Shown here one piece after another: positions 12,913 to 22,570 of a stretch of DNA of 64,000 bases; positions within the stretch are counted from its first letter, which is position 1; each line of letters begins with the position of its first letter. Below the pieces are notes generated by a model, which was given only the letters and a program-made list of their open reading frames with translations, was not told the origin of the DNA and made no database searches. Location: NCBI GenBank assembly GCA_030512335.1, contig JAULSU010000002.1, forward strand, positions 2,232,001 to 2,296,000, written 5' to 3'. Position numbers and translations under genes: made by a program. The stretch comes from Immersiella caudata (Eukaryota > Ascomycota > Sordariomycetes > Sordariales > Lasiosphaeriaceae).

Positions 12913-14060
12913 ATGGCTGCTGAAGAAAGCTCTGTTACGTATCAGCAACTCTCAGATCTCGAGCGGGAGTTCGACGATGTTGAGACGGAGATAAGTGAGT
13001 TCACCTTCCTTACTTTCCGCCCTAGCTTAACGGCTGCACCAATTGCGCGCGCCTTCGTTTGCGAAGCCTGAGGGCGGCAACGTCTTGCTAACATACACTC
13101 TCAACGCATAGTTCGCCAACAGGTACTGCTCACGCAGCCGCTCTTTGAGAAGCGTCAAAGTGTCATCTCGCAAATCACGGGCTTTTGGCCCCTAGTTATC
13201 GAGCAGGCGCCGCCAGATATCGACGAGTACATCCAACCGACCGACTCCGCCCTGCTCCTCAACTCTTTGACGGGCCTGTCCGTCGAGCATTTCGAGGTGG
13301 AGACTGGCGGTGACCCGCGCAGCGTGGCCACCCGCTTCGAGTTCGCAGAGAACGAATACTTTGAGGACCGCGTTATCGAAAAGAAGTTTTGGTACCGCCG
13401 CGCCGCCAAGGATAATTGGGCCGGCCTCGTCAGCGAACCAGTCGACATTAAGTGGAAGGAGGGCAAGGACCTGACCGAGGGCCTCCTGGGTCTGGCCAAG
13501 GCCGTTTGGGACGAGGAGCAGGCCGGGGGAGCAAACGGAGCTGCCAAGGGAAAGAAGAAGCCGCTCACCGAGAAGCAGAAGGCTCTCAAGGCGAAGATTG
13601 ATACCATTGGACTTGGCGGACTCAGTTTCTTCACTTGGTTCGGTTACAGGGGCGAGCCTGTCTCGGCCGAGGAGAGCAGAATTGCAACGCAAGAGGAGAA
13701 GGAGAGACGACAGCGTCGCGCAGCCGGTGAGGAGGTGGCTACCCCTACCAACAACGAGGAAGAGGAGGAGGAGGGGGATGAGGAAGAGTCTCTTGAGATC
13801 TTTCCGACAGGAGACCAACTGGCTCTTGCCATCTCGGACGACCTGTGGCCTGGAGCGATCAAGTATTTCAGTGAGTATTCTCTAGCTTCACCCGAGCTTC
13901 CAGGGGCGATAGCGTCGGTGTTGACCATCCAATAGCACAAGCCCAGGAGAACGATGATCTGAGCGATGCCAACTTTGAGAGTGATGAGGACATTGAAGAT
14001 GCTGAGCTGCCCGAGTCAGAAGACGAGGACGAGCGACCTTCCAAGAAGCGCAAGGCATAG
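12913..14060 (+). CDS. VPS75: NAP-family histone chaperone Vps75/SET
   Basis: Nucleosome-assembly-protein family chaperone; Vps75 binds H3-H4 and stimulates the acetyltransferase Rtt109. Exons are 12913..12994, 13112..13870 and 13936..14060 (321 aa). Order: N-terminal dimerisation helix (YQQLSDLEREFDDVETEI, then RQQVLLTQPLFEKRQ), the NAP earmuff domain (ITGFWPLVIEQAPPD; VATRFEFAENEYFEDRVIEKKFWYRR), a lysine-rich linker, then LGGLSFFTWFGYRG. The tail is acidic (a glutamate run, then SDEDIEDAELPESEDEDE) and ends with the basic nuclear-localisation-like sequence RPSKKRKA. Intron 1 (117 nt) contains nested hairpins; intron 2 is 65 nt. Budding-yeast Vps75 is 264 aa; the extra length is in the acidic regions. 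It could be named SET/NAP; a single-copy check would decide. Confidence 0.85.
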
Positions 14061-15348
14061 ACGATTGTGCCCTCTTTCTTTCATTTTGCATGCCTCGCCG
14101 CAAAATGCATATTTAAGGACAGAATAGCTCGAGGGATTCGGTGCGATATACCCCGGAGTCTTAGTCTTTGGGTTTGTCAATGGGCGGATAGAGAAAATAC
14201 TGGGGGAACAGTTTGTGCGGCCTTGTCTCGCCTTTTTTCTTGCACTTGCATATTGCTTTCGTATGGCACCAGATTTGTTTCTTGGGGAGCGCTGCTTTAT
14301 CTACAGTTTACAAATCACATTTACATTTGAACTCAGTACCGCTAACATATTACCGTGAAGCTGAATTGAAGAGAATATGTAAGTGGTTGACCATGTCACT
14401 TGGTTCATCCTTCCGCCTGGGGAAGTTGGCAAAGCCTTCTTGGCAACACACCGCGATTTTTATTATCGATAGAAATAAATGATTTTCGAACGACCCACGG
14501 GAGACGGTGATCCAGATCTTTGAATTTGACCAGTGTTGTCGAGAGGAAACCCATGGGGAACGGTGGTTCTGGACTACGGCGCAGCACAAAGTCAACGCGG
14601 CAGGGGCACCCAAGCCTCGCTACGTCTGATCTGAGACAGGGCTCCGCAACACCTCCAACCCCAACGCGTTTCATCCCCTCTCCGCACACCACCGTCTCTT
14701 CCTTTTGCGCGGCCGCGGACCGGCTGTGCTGCATCCCGCACCAAAGTGTTTGCACGCAACGAGATTGCAGTGCTCTGGCTGCCAGGTCTGCCCTATGGAG
14801 GGATCGCCCAGTTGCTTGCTGACGGCACGAACCCTGTCGGCCAGGTAAAAGCACCTTGTTGTGGCGTTTCCCCCGTACTTTCGATGACAAGCTCTGAAGA
14901 AGGGTTTCATCCCGTCTTCTTTTCTTGTTTGCACTCACGCCTTCTCCTCTTCCCCTCTTTTTTCTGGATCCCATCACGGCGGCAGGAAGCTGTGCTCTTT
15001 GCGTTGTGACGGTTGACCAGTAGGGCGAGACCCTCTCGTATTCCTCTGATCCTGTGCACCTTCTTGGCTTACCTGTCGTTCACTCGTATCCTGCCTTGAT
15101 GGTTGGCTGTGCGGTGCTGTCGTTCCTTTTCGTTTCTTCGACTTGAGGTCACCTTGCATTCTTTACTCCTGGCCGGGTTTCGCTTCAATTTCAGCATCTT
15201 TTGTCAATTTTTGGACGTCCTCGAGGCAGCTACTTCAGTTGACATCTCAAACTTGCTCGTCTCCACGACTCTCCTATCTCTTTACCCTTCCTTTACGGCT
15301 GCCTTTTCTTGTTCGTTTCCTTCCAGGTTGTTCGGCGTGCTTATCAGA
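14061..15348. other. Intergenic region upstream of the Dfg5 gene
   Basis: 1.29 kb. The 3' side of Vps75 has AT-rich putative terminator sequence (14080-14480, with AATAAA near 14475). The region from about 14900 to 15348 is strongly pyrimidine-rich on the plus strand, typical of a fungal core promoter and leader. No gene seen. Confidence 0.5.
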
Positions 15349-16772
15349 ATGATGTGGAAGCTTCGGGCCGTGGGGGTTATCGCCCTACTGGCGCAGTCAG
15401 CTACCGCTGTTGAGCTCGTCCTCAGGAACGATGGTGCGTATACCCCTGAGATCTCTACGTGTACAGAGCTATCTAACGCAATATAGCTTCGGTGAAGTCC
15501 GCGGCAAGCACCATCGCCTTTGGGCTCATGGGTTACTACACAGGGAATCGTACAGGAGACACGCCGGGAAACCTACCCGACCCCTACTTTTGGTGGGAAG
15601 CGGGAGCTATGTTTGGAACGATGATTGACTACTGGTCGCTTACTGGCGATACGTCGTACAACGAGGCTATAACCCAAGCTCTACTCCACCAAGCAAGCGA
15701 CACACGAGATTTTATGCCTCCAAACCAGACAAGGACACTTGGGAATGATGACCAAGGGTTCTGGGCGATGGCTGCGATGTCAGCCGCGGAAAACAAGTTC
15801 CCCGATCCACCAGCCGATCAACCGCAATGGCTCGCGCTTGCTCAGGCCGCATTCAACCAGTGGGCAGAGCGATGGGATGATGAGTTCTGTGGCGGTGGGC
15901 TCCGCTGGCAGATTTTCACCTTTAATGCCGGGTTTAATTATAAGAACTCGATCTCAAACGGTTGCTTCTTCAACATTGCCTCCCGTCTTGCCCGCTTCAC
16001 CGGAAACCAAACATACGCGGACTGGGCCGCCAAGATTTTTGCGTGGCAGGAATCCGTGGGGTTGATCACACCAAACTACGACGTTTACGACGGTGTCACG
16101 ATCAAAGACGGGAACTGTCGTGAGACTGATCAGATCCAATGGAGCTACAATCACGGCATTTTTTTGCATGGAGCCGCCGTCATGTACGACGTTACCGACC
16201 GCAACCCGCTTTGGAAGCAACGTGTTGACGGCATCCTTGGGTCCACCATCAACATGTTCTACAACGGCACCATCATGATTGAGCAGTTCTGCGAGGAGCC
16301 CGGATTCTGCGACATTGATCAGCAGAGCTTCAAGGGCTATCTCACTCGCTGGATGGCCGGCACGACGCAGATGGCGCCACACACGTTCGACGTTATCCAC
16401 CCGCTACTGGAGTCGAGCGCTGAGGCGGCCGCCAAGGCCTGCACCGGTTCTCCGGCCACCGGGTTCAACGGCATCCCCGGCACGGCGTGTGGCTTCAAGT
16501 GGACTACTGGTGGCTTTGACGGGCTTATCGGTGTCGGAGAGCAAATGAATGCCCTTGGCGCTGTCATGTATACGATGGTCAATAAAGCAGCGCAACCTGT
16601 CACCAGCGACACCGGCGGTACCTCGCAAGGAAAACCCGATGCAGGTCTCAACTTACCGCCAATGTTTCCTGAGCTCAGCCCAATCACGCTCGGAGAGCGA
16701 GTGGCTGCAGGATTCTTGACGACGGCGATAGCATTCAGCGTCATTGGAGGCAGCGTATTCGTGATGCTCTAG
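15349..16772 (+). CDS. DFG5: Mannan endo-1,6-alpha-mannosidase, GH76 (Dfg5/Dcw1 family)
   Basis: GPI-anchored cell-surface enzyme of glycoside hydrolase family 76, thought to transfer the GPI glycan of cell-wall proteins onto wall polymers. Exons are 15349..15433 and 15487..16772 with a 53-nt intron (456 aa). A signal peptide covers residues 1-23 (MMWKLRAVGVIALLAQSATA). The GH76 core shows YFWWEAGAMFGTMIDYW, the catalytic Asp-Asp pair in GNDDQGFWAMAAM, and CGGGLRWQI. The C-terminus is hydrophobic (ERVAAGFLTTAIAFSVIGGSVFVML) as needed for GPI attachment. Several N-glycosylation sequons are present. The start is the first of two adjacent ATGs (15349, 15352). Confidence 0.93.
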
Positions 16773-17642
16773 ACGTCCTTACTTTTTTTTCTTTCTTTCT
16801 GATATTGACTACATTCTTGGAAGGGATTTATTGAGGGCCTTTGGAATTTACGGCGTTGCATGGTCTGGCGTTTTGGAATACGTCATATGTTTTGAGCATA
16901 TCATCAGATCGCCATGAGCAAAGCACCTGGCTGGAAGGATGAAAACAAAGGGAAAGTGGACATACGAAGTCATGCGAAAGGTGCCATCCGCTTGGGTTTG
17001 GGGCACCCGCTGGCTCCCGGTTTATATCAGCATTGAATGCTACTGGATATTACTCAACACTTGCCATGGCACATTTGACGCCCCTCTAGCTGTGGCTCTT
17101 GAGTCCCCTGTGAAAACGGCGAGACACCGGCGAGCGCCGTTGAACACTAACAAAACACTCCCAACACAGTTCGAGTCATGCAATTGGACACAACGACGAT
17201 CCGATCACTTTGGTATAGTTGTCATCCCGTCCAGTGTCGCTCCGAAATCCGGTTTCCATGAACGATGGAGGGGTTTGGCAAGGCTTCAGCCCCGCGTTTG
17301 GGGAATTGGGGGGCAATTGCCGCGCCCGATCGGACAACCACACCCGACGTCCCTCGTAGCTGCCCGGAAGTGGTGTCCCAGAACGTCACCTCCGTTTTGA
17401 CGAAACCCAGATGACCTGAAATAAAATATTCCAGAATTTAGGTCAGAAAATTAGCAAAGCTGGACCCCTTTAAGGAGCTCCGTCGAAGCTTGGAAGCTAG
17501 ACTCTTCCACATTGCGAGCTACCTCCACATTGTAGCCGGTTTCCGTTTGTTGTCAGCATATCTGCTCTGGCCGCTCGGGCGCACATCACCAACATCCAAA
17601 CAAACAGAAGATATCGCACCTGAAACCATCACAGCCACCAAC
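16773..17642. other. Intergenic region upstream of dihydroxyacetone kinase
   Basis: 870 bp. A 153-codon frame (16939..17400, +) begins with ATG but resembles no family and has no good splice context; I treat it as chance. The last 200 bp hold the promoter and leader of the kinase gene, with TCCACATTG repeated at 17506 and 17524. Confidence 0.5.
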
Positions 17643-19929
17643 ATGTCGGCCAAACACTTCATCAACGACCCAACCCACCTGGTCAACTCCGCCTTGTACT
17701 CCAGTAAGTCAACCTCTTTCCCCCCTTGTCAGCATTTCAACTAACAAACCCCAGATACCCTCTTAAACCCATCCCTAGCCCTCGACCCCCTCAACAAAAT
17801 AATCTACCGCCGCCCCTCCCCCTCGGACGCATCCCAAAAAGTCTCCATCATCTCCGGAGGCGGCTCCGGCCACGAACCCTCTTTCGCCTCTATGGTCGGC
17901 CCCGGGCTGTGGGTCTCCCCTTTCCACCGCATGGCTCCTGATGTGGCTATTCATGGCCCTGTTGGATGTTTTGAGCGTCGCCTAGAAAACAACTTGAAGA
18001 GAAAAAACTGACGGGTATTTACTACAGTCTTTCCGCTTCCGTCGCTGGAACCATCTTTGCTTCCCCCTCCGCAGAGCAGGTCCGCGCTGCCATCATGGGG
18101 CGCGTATCAGAAGCCAACAATTCTCCTTCCTCCGCTTCGCGGGATGAAGACAGAGGGGTTTTGGTGACGGTGATGAATTATACGGGGGATGTGTTGAACT
18201 TTGGACTGGCGGTGGAGAAAGCAAAAGCGGCGGGTGTTGATGTGGAAATGGTGGTGGTGGGGGACGATGTTGGGGTGGGCAGGGAGAGGGGTGGGAAGGT
18301 AGGACGAAGAGGGATTGCTGGGACGGTGTTGGTGCATAAGATTGCGGGGGCGTTAGCCAGCCAGGGAAGAGGGTTCAGGGAGGTTGTGAAGGTGACGAGG
18401 TTGGTTGCGGAGAACTTGGTGAGCGTGGGAGCGAGCTTGGGGCATGTGCGTAAGTGGGATTTGGAGCGATTTTCTTCCCCTTTTGTCTCTTTTTTCAGTT
18501 GTCTCAGGAGCAAAACTCTCTCAAGGCTCCCGAGACAACGGATAATTTCTCAAAAAGGAGATAATAAGCTGATATTTGCCACAGATGTTCCCGGGAGGAA
18601 GGTGGACGGGATGGGAGAGGAAGGGGGCTTGAAGGAAGGAGAGGTCGAGATTGGGATGGGGATTCATAACGAAGCGGGGAGTGCGAGGGAGGTATTGGGA
18701 TTGGAGGAGTTGATAGGGAGGATGTTGGGACAGCTGCTGGACGACAAGGATGAGGACAGGGGTTTCTTGAAGGTGAATTCGAACGAGGTGGTTTTGTTGA
18801 TAAATAATCTGGGAGGTGTATCGGCGTTGGAGATGGGCGGGATAGTGGCTGAGGCGGTGAAGCAGTTGGAAGATGGATGGAGGATCAAACCGGTGCGTGT
18901 TCTAAGCGGGACGTATATGACGAGTTTGAATGGGCTCGGGTTTAGTATCACGTTGCTGAATGTGGTCAATACGGATATTGGCGGGCCAGGGATGATCGAG
19001 TTGTTGGATTACCCAGCCGAGGCAACTGGTTGGTCGGCGCCTATTTCGAACCGAACTTGGGAGGAGAAAAACACGGCGACAAGAGATCAGGACTCGACTA
19101 TCGAGGGCGCGGTGAGGGCCAGTGGGCTGAAGCTTGATGCCAAGGCAGCACAGGAGGCTCTCGTTCGTGGACTGGAGAGTGTGATTGCTGTGGAGCCGGA
19201 GGTGACACGCTAGTGAGTCTTCCCCTGCCGCCATTTATCTCCTAATGTGGTCGATTGTGGCTTTGTTGGATGTTTTGGGCGTGACATGAGCGCGCCTGAG
19301 ACTCTGGGTTGCCTGTGGATCGCCTTTAAGAGGAATCGCTGACGGTTATTTACCACAGCGACACAGTCGTGGGTGATGGTGATTGCGGGATTGGTCTCAA
19401 GCGTGGAGCTGAAGCAATCATCGGTCATCTGAAGTCGAAGCCGCTTTCAGGGGATGCAGTCATCGATGTGGCCGGTATCGTCCCAGTGGTGGAGATGTCA
19501 ATGGATGGCACATCTGGGGCACTCTATGCCATCTTCCTCAACTCGTTGGTGGCATCGCTGAAATCTCAGCTGCACGGAGAGGTAAATGCCAGGGTTTGGG
19601 CGGCTGCTTTGAAGCAGAGTTGCGAGGCCTTATCAAAATACACACCAGCACGACCTGGAGATCGGACACTCATCGATGCGCTCTATCCGTTCGTAGGGGT
19701 GCTTGAAACGACGGGCGATGTCAAGAAGGCCGCTGAGGCTGCCCAAGAGGCTGCAGCCAAAACGAAGGGCATGAAGGCAAGTTTGGGCAGGACGGTTTAC
19801 GTTGGAGGCTCAGGATTCGAGGAGGTACCTGATCCTGGGGCGTGGGGTCTTGCAAGCTTCTTTCTGGGACTGGCGGGTGTGAGCGGGGATAATAAGACCC
19901 CAGGTGATGAAGGATGGGAGGAGCTATAG
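17643..19929 (+). CDS. DAK1: Dihydroxyacetone kinase (single-chain, DhaK-DhaL type)
   Basis: Phosphorylates dihydroxyacetone (and glyceraldehyde) with ATP in the cytosol, for glycerol and C1 metabolism and ketose detoxification. Exons are 17643..17703, 17755..17908, 18028..18449, 18585..19212 and 19359..19929 (611 aa). The DhaK domain has SGGGSGHEPSF (residues 54-64), LSASVAGTIFASPSAEQV, TVMNYTGDVLNFGLA and the substrate-binding histidine in GMGIHNEAGS. The DhaL ATP domain starts near residue 425 with the metal-binding DGDCGIGLKRG. Codons join perfectly over all four introns, for example GASLGHV-HVPGRK across intron 3. Intron 1 (51 nt) is ordinary. Introns 2, 3 and 4 belong to repeated intron families shared with other genes in this window. 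Intron 3 is 135 nt, a multiple of three, and has no stop, so its retention would insert 45 residues in frame. Confidence 0.95.
17909..18027 (+). mobile_element. Introner-like element, family A copy 1 (DAK intron 2)
   Basis: 119-nt intron, GTGGGT donor, CTGACGG branch region, CTACAG acceptor, phase 2. It shares with DAK intron 4 and a cotransporter intron the block TGTTGGATGT (17960-17969), a CC(A/G)CC-CAT motif near base 20 of the intron, CTCCT.ATGTGG downstream of it, and the end CTGACGG-TA. It is about 27 nt shorter in the middle than the other two copies. Confidence 0.75.
18450..18584 (+). mobile_element. Introner-like element, family B copy 1 (DAK intron 3)
   Basis: 135-nt intron, GTAAGT donor and GCCACAG acceptor, phase 1. 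Nearly identical to the intron at 33479-33611 in the unrelated COG0523 GTPase gene. The hairpin core has arms 18498-18511 and 18526-18539 (14 bp with one A-C mismatch) around a 14-nt loop. Outside it, TCCCCTTTTG (18476-18485) can pair with the CAAAAAGGAGA near 18551. The core is inverted relative to the other copy. Confidence 0.88.
19213..19358 (+). mobile_element. Introner-like element, family A copy 2 (DAK intron 4)
   Basis: 146-nt intron, GTGAGT donor, CTGACGG branch point, CCACAG acceptor, phase 2. TGTTGGATGT lies at 19264-19273. It has the same length as the cotransporter copy (36444-36589); by hand alignment about 80 percent of the first 88 nt match, including GCCGCCAT and AGCGCGC. Confidence 0.8.
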
Positions 19930-20528
19930 AGGACCGGCGAGAGTACAGTACTTGAGGCCTGCGGCGTAAGTTCCGGAAAAGGAGGGGGTTGTTATGGTTC
20001 TAATCAGTCAAAAGGCGTTAGCTTTGGTTGAAGGTCTAGTTCTACTTCAAATGGCAAACGACTTACACCAATGTGGCCACGAACATACCTAGGTGAAGCG
20101 GTACATCTGGCTAGCCTGGGCAGCAAACTTGACGTTGTTTCCTTCCCTCTGTTCCATACCAGGAAGACCAAACAGGATGGGAATAAACTGTGAGATCATC
20201 TGTGTTCTTGGGTTGAAGTTGGCCCTACCTTGTACGAATAGAGTTCGAAATGTTCTCTCCTGGTCTCTTATTTCCGACTCAATCGCTGCATGGGTCTGTT
20301 GTAGGGTTCGCTCGTCGGCGCTTCAGGGTACGCACAGAGCTGAGGCTAGGGCTAGCCTCGGTTGGCCGCGGGTGATTTCTCCCGACGTCACCAGCAGGGG
20401 TAGCACGGGCTTCTTGGCGCGCTCCCGAAGTCTTGCGATTTGAGAGTGGATCTAGGATTTTAGACTGCGAAGCTCAAACGGTATCTCAGGAACTGGGAAT
20501 TGCGGATTGGCCCGGTCCGGCTCCCTAG
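19930..20528. other. Intergenic region, DAK to HIBYL-CoA hydrolase
   Basis: 599 bp between tandem genes; should contain the DAK terminator and the hydrolase promoter. No coding features or repeats seen. Confidence 0.55.
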
Positions 20529-22133
20529 ATGTTCACCAAGGTTCTTGCCCGTCGAGCCGTACCGGCCGTCTCGGCTGCGTGTCGCGGCTGCACCCTGAGT
20601 CGACCCTCAATCGCTGTCGCTGTCGCTGTAATGCCTCTACGGGCCAAGGTTCTGTCGCACCCTCAGGTATGGAATCGCGGTGCCCTTCGCGACATGTCTG
20701 CATGCTGATTTGATTTCACGCTCCAGATGTCGACCCAGGCTTCGCTCGCATCGCCAGAAATCCACAAGCCCCGCGAGGGCGACGAGCCTGCGGATGTTGT
20801 CTTCAACTCGCTCTACGGCCTGCGTTCCATCGAGCTCAACCGCCCCAAGAAGCTCAATGCCCTCAATGGTTCTATGATCCGGAAGATCGGTCCTCGCATG
20901 CTGGAGTGGGCCAAGTCCGACATGGCCAACATCGTCGTTATCAAGGGAACCGGCCCAAGGGCGTTCTGCGCAGGCGGCGATGTGGCCGCCCTCGTGAGGT
21001 GGAACGCAGAGGGTCCGAAGGGCCAGAAAAAGTCCACCGACTACTTCGCGCTCGAATACCAGCTGGACCACTTGATTGCCACCTACTCGAAGCCCGTCGT
21101 CGCTCTGATGGATGGCATCACCATGGGCGGCGGTGTCGGCCTAAGCATCCACGCCCCGTTCAGGATCGCGACCGAGCGCACCGTCTTCTCAATGCCCGAG
21201 ACCACCATTGGCTTCTTCCCTGACGTGGGCGCTTCGTTCTTTCTGCCCAGGATGCCCGGCGAGCTCGGCACCTACCTTGCCCTTACCAGTGACAGGGTAA
21301 CAGGCGCCAACGTATTCTACACAGGCCTCGCCACACACTATCTCCACTCTACCAGTCTCCCGACCCTCGAGTCGCGCCTGGCCGAGCTCCGGTTCCACGA
21401 TTCCCAGAGCCACGAGGACCGTCTGGCGATTATCAATGCCACCATCGAGGAGTTTTGCACCGGTCTGCCGTACGACGAGCCCATCGCCCTCGGCGGCGAG
21501 GTGCGCCAGGCTATCGACCGCTGCTTCAAGTTCAACAACGTTGACGACATCATCGGCGCTCTCAAGGAAGAGCAAGCTACCGCTGAGAAGGAGGAGAACG
21601 CAAAGCTAAAGGAATGGGCCAAGCAGACGCTCGCGACCATCCGCAAGAGGTCACCAACTTCCGTCCACGTTACCCTCCGACAGATGCGCATCGGCCGCAA
21701 CTGGTCTATCGCCGAGACTTTTCGCCGTGAGCACCAAATGGCCGCCAAGTTCATGAAGAAGCATGACTTCAACGAGGGTGTGACAGCCCTCCTCATCGAG
21801 AAGCGCGACGCCAAGTGGGATCCCGCATCACTCGAAGACATTTACACAGAGGATAAGATCTCGGAGCCCTTCTTCCAGGTTGACGACTACCCACCAAAGC
21901 TGGAGCTCTTGAATGACAAAAACTACCGCGAGTACCAGCACAACTTTGGTGTGCCAACCGAGAAGGAGGTTGAGGATCTGGTTGCCGAGGGAATATATAA
22001 CGAGGCCAAACTTGTTGAATATTTCATGGCTAAAACGCGAGCGAAGCAGGGGGTGCGTGAGGTTGTGTCGGAGATTCTCAAGCGCAAGACTCTCCCTGGG
22101 GAAGGCGGCGTTTTGACGTGGTTGTACAGCTAA
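20529..22133 (+). CDS. EHD3: 3-hydroxyisobutyryl-CoA hydrolase, mitochondrial
   Basis: Crotonase-superfamily thioesterase of valine catabolism, releasing 3-hydroxyisobutyrate from its CoA ester in mitochondria. The yeast homologue Ehd3 is also found with the mitochondrial ribosome. Exons are 20529..20666 and 20727..22133 (514 aa) around a 60-nt intron. The N-terminus (MFTKVLARRAVPAVSAACRG) is arginine-rich and free of acidic residues, as in a mitochondrial presequence. The core shows the oxyanion-hole loop FCAGGDVAAL, the GGGVGLS turn, and PETTIGFFPDVGASF with the glutamate and aspartate expected for hydrolase activity. Exon 2 alone starts with an ATG, so a shorter cytosolic form from within the gene is conceivable. 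Confidence 0.92.
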
Positions 22134-22570
22134 ACAAAGCGTCCTTGGTTGGATGTGTAGATAAAAGGAATAGATGTATGATATGTGATGACAACCAATT
22201 GTGCGAGAATGTAATGCAATGAGAGTGAAACCACACAGGGCTCTTACGAGGCCCGGAATATCGTGGGTGCCCGTATAGAGCCAAATGTATCTGAGGCTAG
22301 GATTGGATAGGTAGGAAAACACCTTCGGTACCATCAACTTGTCGCCAATTTTATACCTACGTGGTCCGGATATCCACCCCAACACTTCTTTGCATACCAA
22401 TATGGATCGCATACCGAGGTAGCCTTCTCTCGCTCTATACCCCAATTTTCCATCCCGAATACTTACGAGTACTCCAGCCGACATATCTGAAGCTTAAAAG
22501 TGATTCATTATGTACAGCCGTTCCCAGCCGTTCTCTGTATGTCCTATTCATGACCACATCCCCATCCATG
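22134..22570. other. Convergent 3' intergenic region
   Basis: 437 bp between the stop codons of the hydrolase and dolichol kinase genes; moderately AT-rich. No features beyond presumed terminators. Confidence 0.6.
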
